IMG/VR virus record: IMGVR_UViG_3300037264_000469
Span: 1 to 56,092 of that record
Direction: 5' to 3' (one strand)
Length of the DNA stretch: 56,092 bases
Source of the DNA: a virus
Positions 1 through 7,181 of this stretch are shown here, piece by piece. Numbering within the stretch: the first letter of the stretch is position 1; each line of letters opens with the position of its first letter. A program made the position numbers and the translations under genes. Below the pieces are notes generated by a model that did no database searches, had not been told where the DNA came from, and was given only the letters and a program-made list of their open reading frames with translations.

Positions 1-122
1 ATATGTCCGTATATTTTTAAGTTTCCAACATTTACATTTTCCATAGTTTACGCTCTTTCTATTCGGTTATCCTACACTAACGACGTTCATACGTCCATTT
101 ATAATAAATCGTTTTTATATTC

Positions 123-151
123 TTGACTTTTTCTATTCGTTGTGCTATATA
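123..151 (+). promoter_or_regulatory. Sigma70-like promoter for the 224-1036 gene
   Basis: TTGACT (123-128) is followed after 17 bases by TATATA (146-151), a good match to a housekeeping bacterial promoter. It would start transcription near 158 and give a leader of about 65 bases before the ATG at 224, which is preceded by an AGAAAGG-type ribosome site. The decamer TTTCTATTCG lies in the spacer (130-139) and also at 56-65, where a weaker TTTACG...TATCCT pair can be drawn. Bases 1-122 otherwise show no gene. Seen in sequence; function inferred. Confidence 0.55.
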
Positions 152-223
152 TTATACACAAGCTGAAATCCTTTGTATGAAAGGCCAAAGCTTTAGATCA
201 CTAACTAAAGAAAGGTATATATT

Positions 224-1036
224 ATGTCTAACTATGACGTTCGCATTCTCGTAAACGGCAATAATTGTCGTCAATATTATCACAATGGCAAAACATTTAT
301 CGAAGCCAAAGATGGATCGGAATATTGTATAGAAATCAAAAATAACACTTGGAAAAGAATTCTTGCCTGTTGTTCTGTAGATGGACTTAACATTCTTGAC
401 GGAGAACCATCTACTCCTGATGGACCGGGGTATGTTATTAGTGCTCATGCATCCAATAGATATGATGGGTTTAGAGTTTCCGATTCAACAATCGCAAAGT
501 TTATTTTTGGTAAAAAATCTGAATCATATGCTGCTTCAAAAGAAGATGGATCTGAACGAAATGTAGGAGTTATTGGAGTTCGTATTTTTGAAGAAAAAAG
601 CAATCACTATTATTCTCCACTCGTTATTAGATCATATGGTTGCAATTCTAAACAGGATAATATCAATATTCCTCCTATCGAGTTTCCTCCAACTATTTGT
701 AGTACCGGAACTCCACTTCCACCTAACCCGATTGTTACGTGTTGTAGCGTCAATGATGTTAATGATAATTTAATCATGGATAAATCCCAAGCTTATAGTA
801 ATTACAATGCTCCAAAATTTGATATGGGTACAATGTGGGGCGAAGCAAAAGAAAGTAAAGTTGTAGAAGTAGAGTTTGCGCGAGGTTCATTGTCTCTTTC
901 ACTTGATATTTATTATGCCAGTCGCCAAAATCTCATTGATATGGGAGTTCCAATCGGAACGGAAAAACATGTAAACTTTCCATCACCATTCGTTGAGAAA
1001 AAATATGCCACACCACCAAAAAATTGGAGAGGATAA
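224..1036 (+). CDS. Conserved phage protein of unknown function, 270 aa
   Basis: I do not assign a function. The protein is soluble with no membrane segment or signal peptide. Residues 1-130 form the best-defined part, with a run resembling a small beta-rich domain (VNGNNCRQYYHNGKTFIEAK near the start, NVGVIGVRIFEE around residues 113-124). This arrangement resembles a protein family I have seen in large phage genomes, but I cannot name it. The middle is proline-rich (IPPIEFPP, TPLPPNP), probably a flexible linker, and the C-terminal third is a second small domain. It is a monocistronic plus-strand unit facing the minus-strand replication genes, with its own promoter upstream and a strong hairpin terminator downstream. 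That suggests expression independent of its neighbours. The ATG at 224 is supported by AGAAAGG ten bases upstream. Alternatives are a virion accessory protein or an early host-directed protein. Confidence 0.75.
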   Translation: MSNYDVRILVNGNNCRQYYHNGKTFIEAKDGSEYCIEIKNNTWKRILACCSVDGLNILDGEPSTPDGPGYVISAHASNRYDGFRVSDSTIAKFIFGKKSESYAASKEDGSERNVGVIGVRIFEEKSNHYYSPLVIRSYGCNSKQDNINIPPIEFPPTICSTGTPLPPNPIVTCCSVNDVNDNLIMDKSQAYSNYNAPKFDMGTMWGEAKESKVVEVEFARGSLSLSLDIYYASRQNLIDMGVPIGTEKHVNFPSPFVEKKYATPPKNWRG

Positions 1037-1062
1037 AACCAATCTATCTCTCTAGTTGGCTC

Positions 1063-1091
1063 AAATCCGGTTGATTATCAACCGGATTTTT
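1063..1091 (+). terminator. Rho-independent terminator after the 224-1036 gene
   Basis: A 12-base perfect stem (AAATCCGGTTGA, 1063-1074, with its complement at 1078-1089) closes a TTA loop and runs into a T tract on the plus strand. It lies 27 bases past the stop codon. In the opposite direction there is no T tract, so it should act mainly on plus-strand transcripts. Confidence 0.85.
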
Positions 1092-1108
1092 CCATTGCTA
1101 CCCTAGAT

Positions 1109-1249
1109 TTAGCTTGTTTCTGATAGTATTCCTCTGAAAAAGATTTTACCGTTTTTTGAACCTTCTTCAAGTTCTTTTTCGATTTGTTTTCGTAATTCTT
1201 GTTTCTCATGCCTCTTTTTAGATCTAGTTTCAATTTTTTTTCTATTCAT
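1109..1249 (-). CDS. Small basic/charged ORF, 46 aa, downstream of the exonuclease
   Basis: An ATG at 1249 begins one base after the stop codon of the exonuclease gene, and the frame stays open for 46 codons to a TAA at 1109. The product (MNRKKIETRSKKRHEKQE at the N-terminus) is highly charged, with alternating Lys/Arg and Glu in a likely continuous helix, and ends in a short hydrophobic patch (KIFFRGILSE). The 1-base spacing suggests translational coupling, since no Shine-Dalgarno sequence is visible. I recognise no family. It could be a small nucleic-acid-binding or host-inhibitor peptide, or a chance ORF in AT-rich DNA. Confidence 0.45.
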   Translation of the reverse strand: MNRKKIETRSKKRHEKQELRKQIEKELEEGSKNGKIFFRGILSETS

Positions 1250-1250
1250 A

Positions 1251-2336
1251 TTATTCAGATCTGGTTACACTATCTAACCCCGAAAAACATTCTGTCAACC
1301 ACGACTGATGGTCGGGGAAACTATTAATCATAGCATCTTCTATAATCATCTTTACAATGACCATTCTATCCATATGAGGAATTTTTGACATTTCTAATTT
1401 TTCATGTACCAAAAGTTGAGCGGTGGTAGTTAATAAACTATCCTTGAGTTGCATTAAAGCAATATTTCTTTCCAATATACTTCTCCCCTCAATAACTCTT
1501 TCGTATACCTTGTATTTATCTTTATTCGTAATGGCATAGTTAATGACATCATCAATATTAAATATCTTTTCCTCAGACAAAAATGGAAAACACTTTATAA
1601 TAGTTTTTATGCCCGCTCCTTTAATTCCATTTATATTATCAGAATCATCACCATCCATTGCTCTAAATAATACAAAATTATTTGGGTGAATTCCATATTC
1701 TCTTGAGACTTCCGCAGGACCATATAATATTTTTTTGGTAGGACTCCACACTTTTATTCTATCGCTTACTAATTGTAGGAAATCCTTATCAGAGGACATA
1801 ATAGTTACTTTAGATTCTTTAAACTCATCTGTCGCACAATAAGCAATAGTATCATCAGCTTCCACATGGTCCAATCTTAAAATATTTATAGGAAAATATT
1901 CAAGATATTTATCTAATCTTATTAATTGATTTAAACAATTTCGTTGTTCATCATCTAACTTGGATTGATCTTCATAAATACGATTAAGACGAATTTTATT
2001 TTTTCTATGTTCTTTATATTCAGAAAATATTTTCCGTCGTTTGAATGACCCACCCATTCCATCAAAAGCAATAATACAGCGGGTAGGATGAAGAAGTTTG
2101 ATAGCATATCCAATAGACCGAAAAAACCCCACAATTCCTCCAGTATGTTCTCCATTATCATTCAAGCTTGGAATAGCCATAAATGCACGAAGGTATGTAT
2201 TATAACCATCTATTAAAAGAATATCAGAGTTTGTAGATCTTTTCCATTGATTATCTGCGTGATCTTGTTCTAATTTATTTTTAGATTGCTTATAAGCAAT
2301 AGATAATGCTAATCTTTGTTCAGGAGTTAAATCCAT
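1251..2336 (-). CDS. 5'-3' exonuclease / flap endonuclease (T4 RNase H-like)
   Basis: This is a FEN-family nuclease, expected to remove RNA primers and 5' flaps from lagging-strand fragments during phage replication. After an N-terminal extension of about 38 residues, the PIN-like fold begins with LLIDGYNTY (Asp43). It continues through IIAFDG (Asp92), the helical-arch basic stretch KRRKIFSEYKEHRKNK (about 99-114), HVEADDTIA (Glu159, Asp161, Asp162) and MSSDKDF (Asp183, Asp185). The helix-hairpin-helix DNA-binding region lies at about 228-245 (GDDSDNINGIKGAG). All expected metal-binding acids appear to be present. At 361 residues it is longer than T4 RNase H (about 305). It sits 2 bases downstream of the recombinase gene on the same strand, so the two are probably co-transcribed and translationally coupled. 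Confidence 0.92.
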   Translation of the reverse strand: MDLTPEQRLALSIAYKQSKNKLEQDHADNQWKRSTNSDILLIDGYNTYLRAFMAIPSLNDNGEHTGGIVGFFRSIGYAIKLLHPTRCIIAFDGMGGSFKRRKIFSEYKEHRKNKIRLNRIYEDQSKLDDEQRNCLNQLIRLDKYLEYFPINILRLDHVEADDTIAYCATDEFKESKVTIMSSDKDFLQLVSDRIKVWSPTKKILYGPAEVSREYGIHPNNFVLFRAMDGDDSDNINGIKGAGIKTIIKCFPFLSEEKIFNIDDVINYAITNKDKYKVYERVIEGRSILERNIALMQLKDSLLTTTAQLLVHEKLEMSKIPHMDRMVIVKMIIEDAMINSFPDHQSWLTECFSGLDSVTRSE

Positions 2337-2338
2337 TA

Positions 2339-3523
2339 TTATTCGTCTTTAATTGCTTTTTCTGTAATATCATCGTTTTCAGAGGTAGAACGCTCAATAT
2401 TTTCTTCTACTTTGCTATTTGGATCTTTATATTGCATAATATAATTATCACAAATTGATTGATACATTTCTTCTTTAAGGACGGGATCATTATTTATTAA
2501 ACTTGGAAGTTGTGCTGGTTTAAATTCAAGTGTAGATCCATCTTTGCGTTTATATTCATAACCACGACCATCACCAGTTATAATACTACGGGTTTTCATA
2601 AAATCAATCCAACTAGCTATGTCTTGGATACCAGAATCATACATAATATCAAATGCCGCAGTCCTATAATTAGGACCACAACGATTTTTAATAATTTGTG
2701 CCTGACATTCCATTCCAATAACGTCCTTGACAGAATTTTTAATTTTACCAATATTTACCAAACGAATTCTTATTGAACAAGCAAATGGTAATGCTTTACC
2801 ACCGGGTACAACCCATTTATCCCCAAATGGTCCGGCATTCATATTATAACGTACTTGGTTTGTATATACTATTAATATACGTTGTTTTGCCATCAATCCA
2901 ACAATCTTACGCATTGCTTTACTTATAATAATAGATTTTCCGGTGTTATATCCATCAACTCCGTGCTCGGATTCCATTTCCGTCTCTGTAGATGCTTGTG
3001 CGACAGAATCAACAAAAATAGTTAACAATCTATTTTTATTAGCTTTTCTGAATTCTCCAATACATAACTCTAATTTACTAAAAAAATCTTCAAGGGTGGT
3101 AAAAGGAACATAGTTAACATTTTTTATATCCACTCCAAGTGCTGTCCAGAAATTTCTGTCAACTGCAAATTCCGAATCAAAGAAAACAGATAATCCGCCT
3201 CGGCGTTGTGTTTCTGCAATTATTTGAGCACAAATTAAAGATTTTCCAGTTCCCTCTAATCCACTTAATTCTACCATTCTTCCTACCGGAAGACCACCAT
3301 TTGGTTTATTAGAAATTGCTAAATCCAACAACGTAGATCCTGTAGATATCCATTCAGTAATTAATGAAGGACTATCATCTTCATCAAGAAAATAAGCTGC
3401 CTTACCTCCATCTTTATTAGCTTTATTTAAAGCCGTTTGAAGTAACACGGCCAATTCGTCGCGATTTATATTTTTGTCTAATTCTACATGCTTAGATGTT
3501 GAAACTTTTTTTATTGCTGGCAT
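2339..3523 (-). CDS. uvsX: UvsX/RecA-family recombinase
   Basis: This is the strand-exchange ATPase of phage recombination-dependent replication. It would form filaments on single-stranded DNA after loading against the ssDNA-binding protein encoded just upstream. The Walker A motif is GLEGTGKS (residues 88-95) and the Walker B strand is LLTIFVDS (166-173). The RecA core continues with a loop-1-like region at ESEHGVDGYNTGKS and the conserved VVPGGKALPF stretch that precedes the DNA-binding loop 2 region. The C-terminus is acidic, as is common in this family. Length (394) matches T4 UvsX (391). An AAGGAA ribosome site lies upstream of the ATG. The symbol is by family resemblance; it could equally be called RecA-like. 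Confidence 0.92.
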   Translation of the reverse strand: MPAIKKVSTSKHVELDKNINRDELAVLLQTALNKANKDGGKAAYFLDEDDSPSLITEWISTGSTLLDLAISNKPNGGLPVGRMVELSGLEGTGKSLICAQIIAETQRRGGLSVFFDSEFAVDRNFWTALGVDIKNVNYVPFTTLEDFFSKLELCIGEFRKANKNRLLTIFVDSVAQASTETEMESEHGVDGYNTGKSIIISKAMRKIVGLMAKQRILIVYTNQVRYNMNAGPFGDKWVVPGGKALPFACSIRIRLVNIGKIKNSVKDVIGMECQAQIIKNRCGPNYRTAAFDIMYDSGIQDIASWIDFMKTRSIITGDGRGYEYKRKDGSTLEFKPAQLPSLINNDPVLKEEMYQSICDNYIMQYKDPNSKVEENIERSTSENDDITEKAIKDE

Positions 3524-3543
3524 AAATTATTTCCTTCAGAAGT

Positions 3544-3581
3544 TCTTGAGAAGATACCATATTTCAGGTATCTTCTCAAGA
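3544..3581. other. Perfect 15-bp intercistronic hairpin between ssb and uvsX
   Basis: TCTTGAGAAGATACC (3544-3558) is perfectly complementary to 3567-3581, with an 8-base loop. It lies between the end of the gp32-like gene and the start of uvsX. Neither strand has a following T tract, so it is not a classical terminator. A processing or mRNA-stability element setting the ratio of ssDNA-binding protein to recombinase is a reasonable reading. Confidence 0.75.
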
Positions 3582-3601
3582 TATTTTATACGAATTTTCT
3601 G

Positions 3602-4441
3602 TTAGGATTTCTTGTTAAAGAAATCTTCGAATGACTTACCGTAATCCATCGCTGGTGCTTGTACTTGTGATGGAGATGGGGATGTAGACGCTGGCAAAGT
3701 CGCTAAGTCAGCAGTGTCATCAATATCGTCTCCGACATCAGCATCATTATTGTCAACTGCTAATTCTGGATTTAAGAATTTATCCAATACAAATTTCAAA
3801 TCAGTATATTCAGGTAAATTCCAAATACTAAGAATATCTGGCTGTTCCTTAATTTTTGCGATCAATTCTGATTTTGTTGGATCTACTACAGGTGTTTTTC
3901 TTGGGTCTGGCGTAATCGTAGTTTCTGGAAAACTTTTTCCGTCTTTACCCTTTTTCTTGGATTCCTTATGGAATTCAACCTCAATATCATTTCCATCTGT
4001 CCACGAGGTAATATCTCCCCATTTAGGATTAGTAATGAGTTTGAGTAATTGCTTGAAAACTGTAACACCAAATCCCCAAAACTTCACGCCTTGATCTTCT
4101 TGCCCACGAACAATAATAGGAGCGTAAGTACGGGGCTTAGCTTCTATTGTCTTTGCCAACTCTCGCTGAGATTGAACCCCAGATGCTCGCAGAGTTTCTA
4201 CAAACTCCGCAATGGGATCCGGTTTTCCAAACGTACAAGGAGCAAGATATGTTTTTCCTGCAATCTTGTAATAGAATTTTAATTCAACAAATGGTGAATC
4301 TGGATTGTACTTGTAGGGAACTATCCGTACCGTCTGTAATCCTTCTTTTGGTTTCCAGAGGTATTTTGATGCTTCTGATTGCTTTGCTTCATCTTCGAAC
4401 TCTTTGAGTCGATGAGCCAATAATTGTAAATTAATAGCCAT
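3602..4441 (-). CDS. Single-stranded DNA-binding protein (T4 gp32-like)
   Basis: The protein covers single-stranded DNA at the replication fork and in recombination. The N-terminus (AINLQLLAHRLKEFEDEA) resembles the gp32 self-association region. It is followed by an OB-fold-like core with LWKPKEGLQTVRIVPYKYN (about 28-46), a phrase typical of T4-type gp32 homologues, and VKFWGFGVTVFKQLLKLI around 118-135. The C-terminal 60 residues are acidic and low-complexity, ending in DYGKSFEDFFNKKS, which fits the known acidic tail that recruits partners. Only one cysteine is visible (in LAPCTFGK), so the zinc site of T4 gp32 appears to be missing. Its 279 residues are close to T4 gp32 (301). A strong promoter is upstream and no Shine-Dalgarno precedes the ATG. 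Confidence 0.88.
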   Translation of the reverse strand: MAINLQLLAHRLKEFEDEAKQSEASKYLWKPKEGLQTVRIVPYKYNPDSPFVELKFYYKIAGKTYLAPCTFGKPDPIAEFVETLRASGVQSQRELAKTIEAKPRTYAPIIVRGQEDQGVKFWGFGVTVFKQLLKLITNPKWGDITSWTDGNDIEVEFHKESKKKGKDGKSFPETTITPDPRKTPVVDPTKSELIAKIKEQPDILSIWNLPEYTDLKFVLDKFLNPELAVDNNDADVGDDIDDTADLATLPASTSPSPSQVQAPAMDYGKSFEDFFNKKS

Positions 4442-4454
4442 AATGTTTTTAATT

Positions 4455-4488
4455 GGTTAATTGTTTAATTAGGTAATCAGGTTAATTG
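4455..4488 (-). promoter_or_regulatory. Repeat-containing AU-rich leader of the ssDNA-binding protein gene
   Basis: In the mRNA direction the 9-mer CAATTAACC occurs twice (complement of 4480-4488 and 4455-4463, 25 bases apart) in an AU-rich leader with no Shine-Dalgarno sequence. T4 gp32 is known to repress its own translation by binding its leader. The arrangement here would suit similar autogenous control, but that is inference. Confidence 0.35.
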
Positions 4489-4535
4489 CTTAACTAGAGT
4501 GTTAGGTCTCAACTTGCTTACTCTAATATATAGTG

Positions 4536-4563
4536 ATTATACCATAGAAAAACTCATTTTCAA
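4536..4563 (-). promoter_or_regulatory. Strong sigma70-like promoter for the ssDNA-binding protein operon
   Basis: Read on the minus strand, TTGAAA (4563-4558) is followed after 16 bases by a perfect TATAAT (4541-4536). This predicts a start near 4529 and a leader of about 90 bases before the gp32-like ATG at 4441. It would drive the ssDNA-binding protein, uvsX and exonuclease genes. Confidence 0.75.
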
Positions 4564-4577
4564 TTAATTTTATTTTT

Positions 4578-4982
4578 TTATTGCTGACCGAAGACATTGA
4601 CAATTTTCAGCGGAATAATACGAACAGAAACATCTCCGGTAATAATTAAAGAATTTTTATAAAGCTCCCACTGAACGACAAACGTTTTATCCATATGACC
4701 ATTTTCTTCTTCGATAAGTTTATTCATGGCATTCAAAGTATATAACGTATTTGTATGTTTTTTTCGATGAATAAGAATGGTATTGAGAAATTTTTCATCT
4801 TCTTTTTTCATGTCCAATACATTATAAGTCAGATAGATTTCATGAGGAACTTTTTCATTAGAAAATGCAAAAATTCTATCATTATATATTTTATAAAACC
4901 GCATTATTTCTTTTGATGTCCCTTCAAAATCTTTAACATTGGAAAAAGTACATAACAATTGTCGCTTGATATAGTCATTCAT
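4578..4982 (-). CDS. Conserved phage hypothetical protein, 134 aa
   Basis: The function is unknown. The central stretch around residues 65-110 (TILIHRKKHTNTLYTLNAMN, then a WELYKNSLIIT segment and IIPLKIVNVFG at the C-terminus) resembles a small protein family I recall beside replication genes in T4-type phages, where the length is similar. It has no membrane segment, no signal peptide and a single early cysteine. It lies in the same orientation as the ssDNA-binding protein gene, but a strong promoter separates the two, so it probably belongs to the upstream transcription unit with the 243-residue gene. No Shine-Dalgarno sequence is seen before the ATG. Confidence 0.7.
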   Translation of the reverse strand: MNDYIKRQLLCTFSNVKDFEGTSKEIMRFYKIYNDRIFAFSNEKVPHEIYLTYNVLDMKKEDEKFLNTILIHRKKHTNTLYTLNAMNKLIEEENGHMDKTFVVQWELYKNSLIITGDVSVRIIPLKIVNVFGQQ

Positions 4983-5005
4983 AAAAATTTTAAAGAAACA
5001 CTAAT

Positions 5006-5737
5006 TTAATTTACATATGGATCTAATATTTCAAGTACTTTGGTATATCTTTTTCTCTTTGAAAATTCATATATTTCCTTTACCTGATTTTTTTCTTCTT
5101 CTGTAATCTTTGGATGAAATTTTGTTGACAACATATCATCCTCGCCCTTAATAATAAATTGATTAACCACTGCTTTTTCTGCTGCTTTTCTTAGCGGCGT
5201 TGTTGGTATTGTAACTGGAGATTCCGGAGGTTCAGGAGGAGACTCTGGGGTTTCTGATCCTCTGGGCGGTTCTATTGCTAATTGTTGCCCGCTTTGAAAT
5301 ACAGATTGTGGGGATGGTTCTGTGGGTTCGACAGCAGGTTCAGCATCCGGAGCGTCGGTTTTAGGTGGTTCGTGAAAAAGATTAGGAGCTGGTCTTGAAG
5401 GTTCTTGACCTTTTTTAGCCGCAAGTGGACTTCTTGGTTTAGGATTTTTTTCGAAATGTGTTCCTCTTGCTATTGCTTTCTTTTTGTGTTCTGGAGTAGG
5501 GAATGTTGCCAGAATACCGTCTGCATTCCATGCCTGTCTGTCTGGAAAATTTCCTGCTCCCTCTGCTTCTTGCATTGCATTAGTTATAGATATAGCATCT
5601 TCAAGAGTTAATCCCCTCTTAACAAAATAATCCCGTAGAGCACACATATGCTCCTCTTCATTCAACCTAAAAATGCCATCTTTAACCCGTTCGTCCAAAC
5701 AAATTTCGGCAAGAATATTATCTATAATATGTGACAT
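5006..5737 (-). CDS. Conserved phage protein with Pro-rich linker, 243 aa
   Basis: The function is unknown. The N-terminal 95 residues look like a compact helical domain (IIDNILAEICLDERVKDGIF at 4-23, LRDYFVKRGLTLEDAI around 34-49, then FPDRQAWNADGILATFPTPE). I recall this type from T4-like marine phage genomes as a conserved hypothetical. A Pro/Glu/Ser-rich linker of about 90 residues follows, and then a C-terminal helical segment of about 45 residues (EEEKNQVKEIYEFSKRKRYT). The arrangement suggests an adaptor tethering two binding domains. It sits between the polymerase gene and the 134-residue gene on the same strand, so a role in replication is possible but not shown. Confidence 0.7.
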   Translation of the reverse strand: MSHIIDNILAEICLDERVKDGIFRLNEEEHMCALRDYFVKRGLTLEDAISITNAMQEAEGAGNFPDRQAWNADGILATFPTPEHKKKAIARGTHFEKNPKPRSPLAAKKGQEPSRPAPNLFHEPPKTDAPDAEPAVEPTEPSPQSVFQSGQQLAIEPPRGSETPESPPEPPESPVTIPTTPLRKAAEKAVVNQFIIKGEDDMLSTKFHPKITEEEKNQVKEIYEFSKRKRYTKVLEILDPYVN

Positions 5738-5784
5738 ACCTTTGCAATATAAATATTACAAAAGTATTTTAAAGTATATATTTT

Positions 5785-7140
5785 TTAGAATGAAATTTGT
5801 TTAACATCATTATATGAACTACCAATATATGTTTTCATATCATAAGTTCCATTATAACTCATTATTCTTCTTATTTCATTTAAAGTTTTAAATTCATCGT
5901 CTTTATGAAAATCATAAATAACAGCATCATAAGTGTATAAAATTGCTTTTGTCTTTCTACCAACAAGATATTCTTGAATTTCTTTTATTTTTGGAATAGC
6001 AATTTCTCCTTCTGCCGCCTGAAGAATATAATTAAATACTTTAGAAGGATTTGGATCTTGAATATGTTCTGACGTTATTTTTCTCTTAAAAAATGGAGTT
6101 AACACATATCCATTTTTTATAAAAAACAACCATTGTTCATCAATATATTGTTTAAGATTCGCTAAATACTTAATGTGATGGTATTTATTTTCTATTTCTC
6201 CATAAAGTTGTCGGAAGGTTATATTTTTTGCCTCTCGAATATCAATATCGTCTATGTTTTGTTTTCCAAAGTATAATTTAGCAAGATATTCGTAAATATT
6301 AACATTTATAGGAATATTATAATTGATTAATTTACAAATTATTCTTGGATGAAATGCTGAGTAGTCAATAACAACAACTTTACCATTTTCTCCGAATCTG
6401 GAAATAAAACATTCTCTAGATTTATCTTTAGAATTTAATGCCGCATAATTAACCCCTCCATAACGATTGCTTGGCCTTCCCGTATTTGTATAGATATTGT
6501 ACTGACTATAAACTAGTCCTAATGTATTAGGGAAAGATTTAAATCTAGCATTGAATTTTTCTTTATCTACATAAATTCCAGTATGTTCCATTTCACCTAA
6601 AGTTGGAATTATAATATCATTCATTATTTTAAATCCATCGTCTAAAATAAAATCCGAAATAACGGTGCTTATATCCTCACACAAATTATTAAAAAACTCA
6701 AGATGTTTCATTAACGGAATAATTTTATTTATACTTTCACCTGCTGGTGTATTCCTACTAACTAATTTATGTGCCGAAGTTTCATATTCATACAATTCCA
6801 ATATTTTAGAATTTTTAAAGAACATCCACAAATTTACATCCATTAAATTCAGCATTGGAAACAACTGATATGTGGTTTTTTTATCTACTACCCACTTTTT
6901 ATTGGGGTGATTTTTTATAAACTTTTCGAATAACTCTTTTACTTTAGAGTTAGGATTAGAATCTGGATGATTAAAAGCATAATAATAAATCTTACCGCTG
7001 GAAATGTTTTTGATAAAAATTATAGAAGGAAATGTAGATACAGGATGAACTCCATTAAAAATGGGTATAATATGAATTATCCAGTCCCCTTCTGTATTTT
7101 CGAGAATAAATCGCTGAAGATCACTTTCGCATTCTATCAT
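5785..7140 (-). CDS. DNA polymerase, family A, compact form
   Basis: This is a probable replicative DNA polymerase. The family A signatures appear in order: PTLGEMEHTGIYVD (179-192, the MExxGxxxD block that precedes the thumb), NTGRPSN (219-225), motif A VVVIDYSAFHPR (255-266, metal ligand Asp259), motif B REAKNITFRQLYG (302-314) and motif C LYTYDAVIYD (401-410, Asp405). The usual HDE of motif C is YDA here. The N-terminal 170 residues show no exonuclease acid motifs and may be a degenerate exonuclease domain. Only about 26 residues separate the MExTG block from TGRPSN, where E. coli Pol I has more than 100, so the thumb appears nearly absent. At 451 residues it is far shorter than Pol I (928). 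Proofreading would need a separate protein, not seen here. Confidence 0.85.
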   Translation of the reverse strand: MIECESDLQRFILENTEGDWIIHIIPIFNGVHPVSTFPSIIFIKNISSGKIYYYAFNHPDSNPNSKVKELFEKFIKNHPNKKWVVDKKTTYQLFPMLNLMDVNLWMFFKNSKILELYEYETSAHKLVSRNTPAGESINKIIPLMKHLEFFNNLCEDISTVISDFILDDGFKIMNDIIIPTLGEMEHTGIYVDKEKFNARFKSFPNTLGLVYSQYNIYTNTGRPSNRYGGVNYAALNSKDKSRECFISRFGENGKVVVIDYSAFHPRIICKLINYNIPINVNIYEYLAKLYFGKQNIDDIDIREAKNITFRQLYGEIENKYHHIKYLANLKQYIDEQWLFFIKNGYVLTPFFKRKITSEHIQDPNPSKVFNYILQAAEGEIAIPKIKEIQEYLVGRKTKAILYTYDAVIYDFHKDDEFKTLNEIRRIMSYNGTYDMKTYIGSSYNDVKQISF

Positions 7141-7181
7141 TGATTTAATGTATCCGTTTTAACAATAAAAGTCAATTATTT

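Noticed and set aside
152-448. Minus-strand 98-residue ORF
   Set aside because: It lies antisense to the start of the 224-1036 gene and its promoter, with no family resemblance.
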